Positions 40,707 through 48,963 of a stretch of DNA of 64,000 bases are shown here, in pieces (the first letter of the stretch is position 1; every line of letters begins with the position of its first letter). Location of the stretch: contig DYEU01000016.1 of the NCBI GenBank assembly GCA_020725555.1, positions 124,001 to 188,000 of the forward strand, in the 5' to 3' direction. The notes beneath the pieces were generated by a model. That model did not search any database. It was not told the origin of the DNA and saw only the letters and a program-made list of their open reading frames with translations. The position numbers and the translations under genes are program-made. Source of the DNA: Desulfatibacillum sp. Its GTDB lineage: Bacteria > Desulfobacterota > Desulfobacteria > Desulfobacterales > SpSt-501.

Positions 40707-41216
40707 ATGGAAGAGGAGCTGAGCCCGAGCGCCCGGCGGGTGGCGCAAGCCCTGGCCGCCCTGGGCGCCGGGGGGCGCGTGCGCGAGATGCCCGCAAGCA
40801 CCCGCACGGCGGCCGAGGCGGCCCGGGCCGTCGGTTGCGCGGTGGGGCAGATCGCCAAGTCCCTGGTGTTCCAGGTCGCGCCGGACGGGAGGGCCGTGCT
40901 GGTGATCGCCAGCGGCGCAAACCGCGTCGACGAAAAAAAACTCGCCCTCCTCCTGGGCGGGCCGGTGCGCAAGGCCTCGGCCGAATTCGTGCGCGAGGTG
41001 ACCGGCTTCGCCGTGGGTGGGGTCCCGCCCGTCGGGCTGCGCACGGCGCTTGACGTGCTGATCGACGAGGATCTCTTCCGCTACGGCGAGATCTGGGCTG
41101 CGGCGGGCACCCCGCGCGCGGTCTTCGCCACGACACCCGCCGAGCTTGCGCGCCTGACGGCAGGACGCGTGGCCCGGCTCGCCGAGGAGCCCCCGCAGCC
41201 CCCGGCCGGGGGGTGA
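40707..41216 (+). CDS. YbaK/ProX-type aminoacyl-tRNA deacylase
   Basis: This 169-residue trans-editing protein hydrolyses mischarged tRNAs. The YbaK/EbsC pattern is clear: TRTAAEAARAVGCAVGQIAK, SLVFQVAPDGRAVLVIASGA, NRVDEKKLALLLGG, VREVTGFAVGGVPPVG and LIDEDLFRYGEIWAAAGTPR. The conserved Lys and the GxxP loop of the active site are present. Members act on Ala- or Cys-tRNA(Pro). GGGGG lies ahead of the ATG. It sits between a divergent TetR gene and a convergent RNase R-like gene, so it is a single-gene unit. It could be under the local TetR regulator by position. Confidence 0.88.
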   Translation: MEEELSPSARRVAQALAALGAGGRVREMPASTRTAAEAARAVGCAVGQIAKSLVFQVAPDGRAVLVIASGANRVDEKKLALLLGGPVRKASAEFVREVTGFAVGGVPPVGLRTALDVLIDEDLFRYGEIWAAAGTPRAVFATTPAELARLTAGRVARLAEEPPQPPAGG

Positions 41217-41219
41217 GGC

Positions 41220-43232
41220 TCAGCCGATGGCCAGCACGATCTGATCTTTGCGGGCGTTGACCGCCTGGAGGGTCACCTGGATGAGGTCCTCGGGGAAGAG
41301 CTCCGGCCCGCCCGCGTCGGGCAGGTCGCATTCGAGCATGTACTCGGTCAGCAGGACCTGGTAGCCGTTGCGGCGCCGCTGCAGCACGATCGCCTCCTCC
41401 TTCTGGCCCACGCGGCGCTCGAGGTGGCGCAGCAGCCAGTAGCGCTGGCGCGCGGCCTGGACCTGGGCGACCCGGCTCATCGGCAGCGCGAGGTCCTGGA
41501 GCAGCGCGTCGATCTCCTCGGCCGTGTAGGGCGCCTCCAGCCCGAGCACCGCCCGGATCTGCCTCTGGGTCACGAGGTCGTAGTACTTGCGGATGGGGGA
41601 GGTGGCCGTCACGTAGGCCGACAGCCCCAGCCCCGAGTGCTTCCCCGGCACGGGGCTGAGCACGAAGCGGTTGAGCAGCCGCCGCTGCATCCACTGCTGA
41701 AAGAGGCTTCCCTCCTCCCCCGCGTAGAGGCGCTCGCGGGGCTCGAGCTGCGCGCGGAACACGGCGGGCAGGCCGTTTTCGGCGAGGCAGCGGGCCATCA
41801 GCCAGTTGGCGAGGATCATGATCTCCGCGACCAGCATGCGCGCCGGGCTTTCGCGGTTGAGGCGGTTCACGTGGACCTCGCCGTTTTCGCCGATCCAGAC
41901 GTTGATCTCGGGCACGGCGATGTGCACCGCGCCGGCCGCCAGGCGCGCCTCGCGGAAGGCGCGCGCGATGCCGCGCAGCCGCAGGAGCTTCGGGTCCTGG
42001 TCGGCGAGCAGGTTCACGTCGAAGTAGGTCCGCTGCTCCTTCACCCGCACCCAGCTCGGCAGGATGCGAAAGCCGCGCACGCTCAGGTCGGAGGCGAACT
42101 CGACGAAGGTCGTGATCGCCGGACGCACCTCGCCCGCCCGCAGGCTGCAGAGCCCCTCGGCCAGCGCCGGGGGCAGCATGGGGATCCGCTGGTCGGGAAG
42201 GTAGATCGAGCTGCCGCGCTTTCTCGCCTCGCGGTCGAGCGGGTCCTCCCGGCGCACGAAGTGGGCGACGTCCACGATGTGCACGCCGAGACGCAGCCCG
42301 TCGGGGAGGGTCTCGAGGCTGAGCGCGTCGTCGAAATCGAGGGTCGCCTGGCCGTCGATCGTGAAGAGCTCAAGGCCCGTCAGGTCGACCCGCCCCGCCA
42401 GCCCGGCGGCCCCGGGGGAGGGCCGGGCGGGGGCGACCCGCGCCGCGGCGGCCAGGGCCTCCTCGGGGAAGGCGACCGGCACCCGCAGGCGGAGAAGGTC
42501 GAGGTTCTCGTCCTCGGCGAAGATCCCCAGCCGCACGCACAGGGGGAAGAGATCCCCCGCCGGGTCGACGCCGGCGCGCTCGAGGAGCGCGCGCGCCGTC
42601 TCCTGCTCCGCCGCCTCGCGGCCGAAGAGAAAGAAGTCGCGGATCAAGCGCCGGCACTCCGCGGCCGGTTCCCCGGCCTCGCCCGCGGCCGGCTCCCCCC
42701 CCCCGCCGGGGCGGGCGAGCGCCTGCCGGAGCCAGGCACCGCCGGCCTCGATCAGCCGCGCCCGCCGGGCCTCGGCTTCGCGCCTGGCGAAAAGCCGCTC
42801 GACCTGGTCGGGCGGGTTGGGGAAAAAGCGCCCCGGGTGAAAGCGGAAATAGAGCCGGTCGTTGAAGACCGCGCGCATCACCGCGGACTGGTGATCGCCG
42901 TTCGCCTCGCCGGGAAAGCAGAACGCCGTCAGGGTTTCGAGGTCGATCCACTCGTTTTCGGGGTGCAGAACCTCCCAGAGGTCGCGGATCGTGACCGCGG
43001 CGACGAGCGCGTTGCGCTTCTCGGCGACCTCGCGCAGGCGGTCGACCAGGCGGAAGCGGCCCATCTGCGGGTCGAGCCGTGTCGCATCCAGGCGCAACAG
43101 CCTCCCCGCCGAGAGGCTCACCTCGCGGTTGGTCTCGGTGAGGAGCTTCAGGCGCTGGTTGCGGATCTCGAGGATCACGGCGCAGAGGATGCGCTCGCGA
43201 TCGATATATTCAACAATATTCCCAACTTCCAT
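41220..43232 (-). CDS. RNB-domain exoribonuclease (RNase II/R family)
   Basis: This is a 3'-5' exoribonuclease of 670 residues. The RNB catalytic motif is LFTIDGQATLDFDDALSLE, with the Mg-binding aspartates. LGVHIVDVAHFVRREDPLD, GSSIYLPDQRIPMLPPALAE and SAYVTATSPIRKYYDLVTQR follow. The C-terminal part resembles an S1-like cap. At the N-terminus, IVEYIDRERILCAVILEIRN is a small OB-like domain unlike the RNase R cold-shock domains. This places it nearer the short stand-alone RNB enzymes of deltaproteobacteria and cyanobacteria. The ATG at 43232 lies right where the predicted transcript begins, with no Shine-Dalgarno sequence, so the mRNA could be leaderless. Confidence 0.87.
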   Translation of the reverse strand: MEVGNIVEYIDRERILCAVILEIRNQRLKLLTETNREVSLSAGRLLRLDATRLDPQMGRFRLVDRLREVAEKRNALVAAVTIRDLWEVLHPENEWIDLETLTAFCFPGEANGDHQSAVMRAVFNDRLYFRFHPGRFFPNPPDQVERLFARREAEARRARLIEAGGAWLRQALARPGGGGEPAAGEAGEPAAECRRLIRDFFLFGREAAEQETARALLERAGVDPAGDLFPLCVRLGIFAEDENLDLLRLRVPVAFPEEALAAAARVAPARPSPGAAGLAGRVDLTGLELFTIDGQATLDFDDALSLETLPDGLRLGVHIVDVAHFVRREDPLDREARKRGSSIYLPDQRIPMLPPALAEGLCSLRAGEVRPAITTFVEFASDLSVRGFRILPSWVRVKEQRTYFDVNLLADQDPKLLRLRGIARAFREARLAAGAVHIAVPEINVWIGENGEVHVNRLNRESPARMLVAEIMILANWLMARCLAENGLPAVFRAQLEPRERLYAGEEGSLFQQWMQRRLLNRFVLSPVPGKHSGLGLSAYVTATSPIRKYYDLVTQRQIRAVLGLEAPYTAEEIDALLQDLALPMSRVAQVQAARQRYWLLRHLERRVGQKEEAIVLQRRRNGYQVLLTEYMLECDLPDAGGPELFPEDLIQVTLQAVNARKDQIVLAIG

Positions 43233-43238
43233 GCGATC

Positions 43239-43267
43239 AAGATAGCAACCGCCCCCCGGGAAGTCAA
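43239..43267 (-). promoter_or_regulatory. Promoter of the RNB exoribonuclease gene
   Basis: On the minus strand, TTGACT (43267-43262) and TATCTT (43244-43239) are 17 bp apart. The expected start is at 43232-43233, that is, at or next to the A of the start codon. Confidence 0.6.
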
Positions 43268-43294
43268 CGCCGCCGGGCAAAGGCGGGCGCGACG

Positions 43295-43323
43295 TTGTCG
43301 ATCCCGGCTTCCTGTGGTATCCA
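43295..43323 (+). promoter_or_regulatory. Promoter of the ABC exporter operon
   Basis: TTGTCG (43295-43300) and TATCCA (43318-43323) with a 17-bp spacer. It lies 28 bp away from the divergent exoribonuclease promoter. Confidence 0.5.
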
Positions 43324-43378
43324 GCGCTCGCGGCGGGCCGAGACCCCGTGCCCCTTCGGACCCGCCCGGACACCCCCC

Positions 43379-45130
43379 ATGATGCCGCACCGGGATCTTC
43401 TTCGACCCTATTTCGCCGCCGCCCGCAACCGCATCCTCGTCGGGTTGGCGAGTCTGGTGCTGGTCGACCTTCTGCAGCTCGCCATCCCGCGGGTGATCAA
43501 GCACGCGGTCGACGACCTCGCCTCCGCGGAGGCCCAGGCCGGGCGGCTTGCGGCACAAGCGGGCACGATCCTCGCCCTGGCGGTGCTCGTCGGGGTCTTC
43601 CGCTACGTGTGGCGCCTCTGCCTCCTCGGCACCTCCCGGCGGATCGAGCAGGGGCTGCGCGAGCGGCTCTTCGCCCATCTCCAGCGGCTCTCCGCGGCCG
43701 CCTTCGACCGCACCGCGACCGGCGACCTCATGGCCCGCGCCACCCACGACCTCCAACAGATTCGCATGGCGGCGGGCATGGGCATCGTCGCCCTGAACGA
43801 CGCCGTGGTCATGGGGGCGGCGGCCATCGCCTTCATGGCCTACATCGACCCCGTGCTGACCGCCTGGGCGCTCCTGCCCATGCCGCTGGTCGCCTTCGGC
43901 ACCCGGGTCTTCAGCCGGCGCATGCACCGCCGCTACCAGGCGGTCCAGGCCTCCTTCGCCGCCCTGACCGAGGCGATCCGGGAGCGCATCGTCGGCGTGC
44001 GCCTCATCCAGGCCCACAACCTGCAGGCCTTCGAGGCCGGCCGGGTGGAGGCCTCCTCGCGGGGGTTTCTCGAGGAGAACCTGAAGCTGGTGCGCGTGAC
44101 CGGCGTCTTCTCCCCCCTCATGCTGCTGCTCACGAACGTGAGCCTGGTCCTCGTCCTCGTCGTCGGCGGGCGGCGGACGATCCTGGCGACGATCACGCCG
44201 GGCGACCTCGTCGCCTTCATCACCTACCTCGGCCTGCTCGCCTGGCCGATGATGGCCCTGGGCTGGGTGACGAACCTGGTGCAGCGCGGCAAAGCCTCCC
44301 TCGAGCGGGTCGCGGCCGTGCTCGCCGAGGTCCCGGAGATCGCCTCCCGGCCGGGGGCCCTGCCCCTTCCGCGGGCCCGCGGGGAGATCGCCTTCGAGGC
44401 CGTGAGCTTCCGCTACCCCGGCTCGGCGGGGCGGCCCGCCCTCGAGGAGATCGACCTCGCCGTGCCGGCGGGCGCGGTGCTTGGGATCGTGGGCCCGCCG
44501 GGGGCCGGCAAGAGCACGCTCTTGAGCCTCGTCCCCCGGCTCTACGACCCGGCGGCGGGACGCATCCGGCTCGACGGGATCGACCTGCGGGAGCTGCGGC
44601 TGGAGGACCTGCGCCGCGCGGTCTGCCTGCTCCCCCAGGAGGCCTTTCTCTTCTCCGGGACGCTGCGCGACAACCTCACCCTCGGCGACCCGGGGATTCC
44701 GCCGCGGCGCCTGGAGGAGGCGGCCGCCGCCGCGGCCCTCCTCGAGACCGTCCGCGGCTTGCCCGCGGGGTTCGACACGGTGGTGGGCGAACGCGGGGTC
44801 ATGCTGTCGGGCGGGCAGAAACAGCGCGTCGCCCTCGCCCGTTGCCTGCTCGCCGACACGCCTGTCTTGCTCCTCGACGACCCCGTGAGCCAGGTCGACT
44901 TCGAAACCGCGGCGGCGATCGTGCGCGCGCTGCGGGCGCTCGCCGGCCGCAAGACGATCCTCATCGCCTCCCACCGCATCGCCGCCGTGGAATTCGCCGA
45001 CCGGATCGTCGTGCTCGACGGCGGCCGCCGGGTCGCCCTGGGGACCCACCGCGAGCTGTTGCGCGAAAACCCCTACTACGCCCAGGCCTTCCGCCTGCAG
45101 GAGATCGAGGAGGCCGCGCATGCCGCCTGA
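43379..45130 (+). CDS. ABC exporter half-transporter, degenerate-site subunit
   Basis: This 583-residue protein is an MsbA/MdlA-type exporter half: six membrane helices followed by an ATPase domain. Walker A is GPPGAGKSTLL (about 372-382) and the signature LSGGQKQRVALAR (about 477) is canonical. Walker B is VLLLDDPVSQVD, so the catalytic Glu is replaced by Asp. The H-loop IASHR is present. In heterodimeric exporters such as TM287/288 one ATP site is degenerate in just this way. The second gene supplies the complementary half. The transmembrane domain has ATGDLMARATHDLQQIRMA. The substrate (lipid, drug or peptide) is unknown. It overlaps the second subunit gene by 11 bp. Confidence 0.88.
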   Translation: MMPHRDLLRPYFAAARNRILVGLASLVLVDLLQLAIPRVIKHAVDDLASAEAQAGRLAAQAGTILALAVLVGVFRYVWRLCLLGTSRRIEQGLRERLFAHLQRLSAAAFDRTATGDLMARATHDLQQIRMAAGMGIVALNDAVVMGAAAIAFMAYIDPVLTAWALLPMPLVAFGTRVFSRRMHRRYQAVQASFAALTEAIRERIVGVRLIQAHNLQAFEAGRVEASSRGFLEENLKLVRVTGVFSPLMLLLTNVSLVLVLVVGGRRTILATITPGDLVAFITYLGLLAWPMMALGWVTNLVQRGKASLERVAAVLAEVPEIASRPGALPLPRARGEIAFEAVSFRYPGSAGRPALEEIDLAVPAGAVLGIVGPPGAGKSTLLSLVPRLYDPAAGRIRLDGIDLRELRLEDLRRAVCLLPQEAFLFSGTLRDNLTLGDPGIPPRRLEEAAAAAALLETVRGLPAGFDTVVGERGVMLSGGQKQRVALARCLLADTPVLLLDDPVSQVDFETAAAIVRALRALAGRKTILIASHRIAAVEFADRIVVLDGGRRVALGTHRELLRENPYYAQAFRLQEIEEAAHAA

Positions 45131-46949
45131 AGCCGCCGATTTCGAGGATCCCCGGCCGGTCTCGGGCTACGACTTCCGCCTGCTCCTGCGCCTTCTGCCG
45201 TACGCCCGCCCCCACCGCGCCCTCCTCGCCGGCTCGGTCGTCCTGGTGCTCGGCATCACGCTGCTCGACCTCTCGCTCCCCCTGCTCATGCGCCACGCGA
45301 TCGACCGCTACATCGCCCCCGCCGGCGGCGGGGCGCCGGCCCCGGAACCGGCCGCCGCCCTGCAGGGGCTCTCCCTCACCGCGGCGGGCTTCGCCCTGCT
45401 CGTGCTTCTCCAGTTCGTCTTCTCCTTCGCCCAGTCGGTCCTGATGGAGGCGACCGGGCAGCGCATCATGCACGACCTGCGCCTCAGGCTCTACGCCCAC
45501 ACCCAGGAGCTCTCTCTCGATTTCTTCGCCCGCAACCCCGTCGGCCGCATCGTGACCCGCCTGACGGGCGACATCCAGAACCTCTACGAACTCTTCACCT
45601 CCTTTCTCTCCTTCCTCGCCAAGGACCTGATCCTGATCGCGGGCATCGCGGCCGTGCTCCTCGCCCTCGACACGAGGCTTGCACTCGTCACCTTTCTCGT
45701 CCTGCCCGCCGTCGCCGTCGCGGCCGTGCACTTCTCGCGGCGCGCGCGCGAGATCTTCCGCGCGCTGCGCATCCAGGCGGCGGAGATCAACACGCGCTTC
45801 GCCGAGACGATCGGCGGGATCCGCGTGATCCAGGTCCACCGCGGCGAGGCGCGCAACGCCGAACGCTTCGACCGCCTCAACCTCGAAAACTACCGCACCG
45901 GCATGGAACAGATCCGGCTGCTCGCCGTGTTTCTGCCGCTGATCGAGGTGCTCGCCCTCGCGGCCGTCGCCCTGGTGATCGGCTACGGCGGAAGCCGGGT
46001 CCACGAGGGGGCGCTCAGCCTCGGGGCGCTCGTCGCCTTTCTGTCCTACATCCGCATGTTTTTCCGGCCGCTGCGGGATCTCGCCGAAAAATACAACGTG
46101 CTCCAGAACGCGCTCGCCTCGGTCGAGCGCATCTTCCTGCTCTTCGACACGCCGCCGGCGCTCCGCGCGCCGCCGCCCGGGGCGGGGCCGCGGCTCGACC
46201 GCTTTGAGGTGCTGTCCTTCGAGGAGGTCGGCTTCGCCTACGTCCCCGGCGAACCGGTCCTGAGGGGGGTCTCCTTCACCCTGCGGCGGGGCGGAACCCT
46301 CGCCGTGGTGGGGCCGACGGGGGCCGGCAAGAGCAGTCTCCTGCAGCTCATCCCCCGCCTCTACGACCCCACCTCCGGCCGCATCCTCCTGAACGGGATC
46401 GACCTGCGCGACTGGCCGAAGGCGGCCTTTCGGGGGCGCCTGGCGCTCGTCCTGCAGGACCCCACACTGTTCTCGGGCACCCTGCGGGAGAACCTCTTCC
46501 ACGGGCTGCCCCCGCCCACGCCCGCGGAGGAGGCGCGCATCGTGGCCGCCGCCCGGCTGGAGCGGCTCCTCGAGCGGCTGCCCGCGGGGCTCGACTCCCC
46601 GGTGGGGGAGGCCGGCGGCGCGGTCTCGGCCGGGGAGCGCCAGCTGATCGCCATCGCCCGCGCCTTCGCGCGCAACCCCGAGATCATTCTCTTCGACGAG
46701 GCGACCTCGGCCGTCGACTCCGAAACCGAGCTGGCGATCCAGGAGGCCCTCGAGCGGCTGCTCGAGGAACGCACCGCGATCCTTGTCGCCCACCGTCTCT
46801 CCACCGTGCGCGCCGCGGACGAGATCCTCGTCCTCCACCGCGGCCGCGTCCTCGAGGTCGGCCCCCATGCCGCGCTGATGGCCCAACGCGGCTTCTACTT
46901 CCACCTCCACCAGGCCCAGGTGCAGACCGGCGGGGACCGCGGGCCGTGA
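45120..46949 (+). CDS. ABC exporter half-transporter, consensus-site subunit
   Basis: This is the 609-residue partner of the previous gene, co-translated with it (11-bp overlap). It has six membrane helices, including NPVGRIVTRLTGDIQNLYEL. Walker A is GPTGAGKSSLLQL (about 398). Walker B is EIILFDEATSAVD with an intact catalytic Glu, and VAHRLSTVRAADEI is the H-loop region. Its signature motif, however, reads VSAGERQLIAIA where LSGGQ is expected. So the weak signature of this chain faces the altered Walker B of the other, while its intact Walker B faces the canonical signature of the other. The pair thus has one working and one degenerate ATP site. It resembles MdlB/YheH-type subunits. Confidence 0.88.
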   Translation: MPPEAADFEDPRPVSGYDFRLLLRLLPYARPHRALLAGSVVLVLGITLLDLSLPLLMRHAIDRYIAPAGGGAPAPEPAAALQGLSLTAAGFALLVLLQFVFSFAQSVLMEATGQRIMHDLRLRLYAHTQELSLDFFARNPVGRIVTRLTGDIQNLYELFTSFLSFLAKDLILIAGIAAVLLALDTRLALVTFLVLPAVAVAAVHFSRRAREIFRALRIQAAEINTRFAETIGGIRVIQVHRGEARNAERFDRLNLENYRTGMEQIRLLAVFLPLIEVLALAAVALVIGYGGSRVHEGALSLGALVAFLSYIRMFFRPLRDLAEKYNVLQNALASVERIFLLFDTPPALRAPPPGAGPRLDRFEVLSFEEVGFAYVPGEPVLRGVSFTLRRGGTLAVVGPTGAGKSSLLQLIPRLYDPTSGRILLNGIDLRDWPKAAFRGRLALVLQDPTLFSGTLRENLFHGLPPPTPAEEARIVAAARLERLLERLPAGLDSPVGEAGGAVSAGERQLIAIARAFARNPEIILFDEATSAVDSETELAIQEALERLLEERTAILVAHRLSTVRAADEILVLHRGRVLEVGPHAALMAQRGFYFHLHQAQVQTGGDRGP

Positions 46950-46955
46950 AAGCCC

Positions 46956-46984
46956 TTGCGCCGGTCGGACGCCGATGCTATAGG
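46956..46984 (+). promoter_or_regulatory. Candidate promoter for fhs
   Basis: TTGCGC (46956-46961) and TATAGG (46979-46984), spacer 17 bp, preceded by TGC at 46976-46978 as in an extended -10. The transcript would have a leader of about 125 nt. Confidence 0.5.
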
Positions 46985-47048
46985 CGATTCCCCAAAGCCG
47001 CCTCCCGCCCCACACGGCGGCCCGGGACCACGCCGTCCCCGATCGCCC

Positions 47049-47068
47049 CCGGGTGAAGCGACACCCGG
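47049..47068 (+). other. Hairpin in the fhs leader
   Basis: CCGGGTG (47049-47055) pairs with CACCCGG (47062-47068) around the loop AAGCGA. It lies 49 nt upstream of the fhs start codon. I compared the leader with the tetrahydrofolate riboswitch pattern from memory and could not match it. It may be structural or merely GC-rich chance. Confidence 0.3.
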
Positions 47069-47117
47069 TGACCCCCGAAACAACCCGCAACGATCAGCGC
47101 AAAGGAGGACAAAGCCG

Positions 47118-48881
47118 ATGCCGTACGATGCGACCCAAATGGCCGACTGGCAGATCTCCGAGGCCGCCGAAAAGAACATGCCCACCCCCGAGCAGTGGCG
47201 CGAGACGCTGGGGCTGGAGAAGGACGAGATGCTCCCCATGGGGCGGCTCGCCAAGCTCGACTTCATGAAGATCATCCGCCGCCTGGAAGGCCGGCCGGAC
47301 GGGAAATACATCGAGGTGACCGCCATCACGCCGACCCCGCTCGGCGAGGGCAAGAGCACGACCTCGATCGGCCTGATGGAGGGGCTCGGCAAGCGCGGCA
47401 AGAACGTGGGCGGCGCCCTGCGGCAGCCCTCGGGCGGGCCGACCATGAACATCAAGGGCACGGCCGCGGGCGGCGGAAACGCGCTGCTCATCCCCATGAC
47501 CGAGTTCTCCCTCGGCCTCACCGGCGACATCAACGACATCATGAACGCCCACAACCTCGCCATGGTCGCCCTGACGGCGAGGATGCAGCACGAGCGCAAC
47601 TACACCGACGAGCAGCTCGCGCGGCTGACCGGCATGCGGCGGCTGAACGTCGACCCCACGCGGGTCGAGATGGGCTGGGTGATCGACTTTTGCGCCCAGG
47701 CCCTGCGCAACATCATCATCGGCATCGGCGGCCGCCAGGACGGCTACATGATGCAGTCGAAGTTCGGCATCGCCGTCGGCTCCGAGTGCATGGCCATCCT
47801 CTCCATCGTCAAGGACCTGGCCGACCTGAAAAAACGCCTGAACGAGATCACCGTCGCCTTCGACCGCTCCGGGAAACCGGTCACCACCGGCGACCTCGAG
47901 GTCGGCAACGCCATGTGCGCCTTCATGCGCAACACGATCAACCCCACGCTCATGTGCACGGCCGAGTACCAGCCCTGCATGGTCCACGCCGGCCCCTTCG
48001 CCAACATCGCCGTGGGCCAGTCCTCGATCATCGCCGACCGGATCGGGCTGAAGATGTTCGACTACCACGTGACGGAGTCGGGCTTCGCCGCGGACATCGG
48101 CTTCGAGAAATTCTGGAACGTGAAATGCCGGTTCAGCGGCCTCAAACCCCACGTCTCGGTGCTGACGGCCACGATCCGCGCCCTCAAGATGCACGGCGGC
48201 GGCCCCAAGGTCGTCCCGGGCAAGCCGCTGCCCGAGGAGTACACCAAGAAAAACGTGGCCCTGGTCGAGAAGGGCTGCGCCAACATGGTCCACATGATCC
48301 AGGTGATCCGCAAGTCGGGCATGAACCCTGTCGTCTGCATCAACCGCTTCCACACCGACACCGACGACGAGGTGAAGGCCGTGAAGAAGGCGGCCGAGGC
48401 CGCCGGCGCCCGCTGCGCCGTCTCCGAGCACTGGCTGAAGGGCGGCGAGGGGGCCCTCGAGCTGGCCGACGCCGTGATCGAGGCCTGCGAGCAGAAGAGC
48501 GAGTTCAAGTTCCTCTACCCCCTCGAGATGAAGCTGCGCGACCGCGTGGCCCTGATCGCCCGGGAGGTCTACGGCGCGGACGGCGTCTCCTGGACGCCCG
48601 AGGCCGAGGCCAAGGCCAAGATGCTCGAGTCCGACCCCAAGTACGCCGATTTCGCGACGATGATGGTCAAGACGCACCTCAGCCTGAGCCACGACCCCAC
48701 CCTCAAGGGCGTGCCCAAGGGCTGGATCCTGCCCATCCGCGACGTCCTGATCTACTCCGGGGCGAAGTTCCTCTGCCCCTGCGCCGGGACCATCAGCCTG
48801 ATGCCCGGGACGAGCTCGAACCCGGCCTTCCGCCGCATCGACGTGGACGTGAACACGGGCAAGGTGAGCGGCCTGTTCTGA
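47118..48881 (+). CDS. fhs: Formate-tetrahydrofolate ligase
   Basis: Fhs joins formate to tetrahydrofolate with ATP to give 10-formyl-THF. That product feeds purine synthesis (the AICAR step of the purH gene in this window) and, in acetogens and syntrophs, the methyl branch of the Wood-Ljungdahl pathway. The 587-residue chain shows the family P-loop [53 protein letters not shown] and the C-terminal [17 protein letters not shown]-like segment ([12 protein letters not shown]). The ATG is preceded by AAAGGAGGACAA, the strongest ribosome-binding site in the region. It has its own promoter and terminator. Compared with MGITF-type Fhs, it has a longer N-terminus (about 30 residues), as in many deltaproteobacterial forms. 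Confidence 0.93.
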   Translation: MPYDATQMADWQISEAAEKNMPTPEQWRETLGLEKDEMLPMGRLAKLDFMKIIRRLEGRPDGKYIEVTAITPTPLGEGKSTTSIGLMEGLGKRGKNVGGALRQPSGGPTMNIKGTAAGGGNALLIPMTEFSLGLTGDINDIMNAHNLAMVALTARMQHERNYTDEQLARLTGMRRLNVDPTRVEMGWVIDFCAQALRNIIIGIGGRQDGYMMQSKFGIAVGSECMAILSIVKDLADLKKRLNEITVAFDRSGKPVTTGDLEVGNAMCAFMRNTINPTLMCTAEYQPCMVHAGPFANIAVGQSSIIADRIGLKMFDYHVTESGFAADIGFEKFWNVKCRFSGLKPHVSVLTATIRALKMHGGGPKVVPGKPLPEEYTKKNVALVEKGCANMVHMIQVIRKSGMNPVVCINRFHTDTDDEVKAVKKAAEAAGARCAVSEHWLKGGEGALELADAVIEACEQKSEFKFLYPLEMKLRDRVALIAREVYGADGVSWTPEAEAKAKMLESDPKYADFATMMVKTHLSLSHDPTLKGVPKGWILPIRDVLIYSGAKFLCPCAGTISLMPGTSSNPAFRRIDVDVNTGKVSGLF

Positions 48882-48900
48882 AACGCAACGCACCCTGCGG

Positions 48901-48936
48901 AAAGGCCCGCATCCCCCGCGGTGCGGGCCTTTTTCT
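48901..48936 (+). terminator. Rho-independent terminator of fhs
   Basis: AAAGGCCCGCA (48901-48911) pairs with TGCGGGCCTTT (48922-48932) around a 10-nt loop. A T-run follows. Confidence 0.85.
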
Positions 48937-48963
48937 TTGCCTCCGGAGGCATCGGCGAACGCC

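Noticed and set aside
46985-47117. Tetrahydrofolate or other known riboswitch ahead of fhs
   Set aside because: Only one 7-bp hairpin could be drawn; the conserved loops of the riboswitch classes I can recall are absent.
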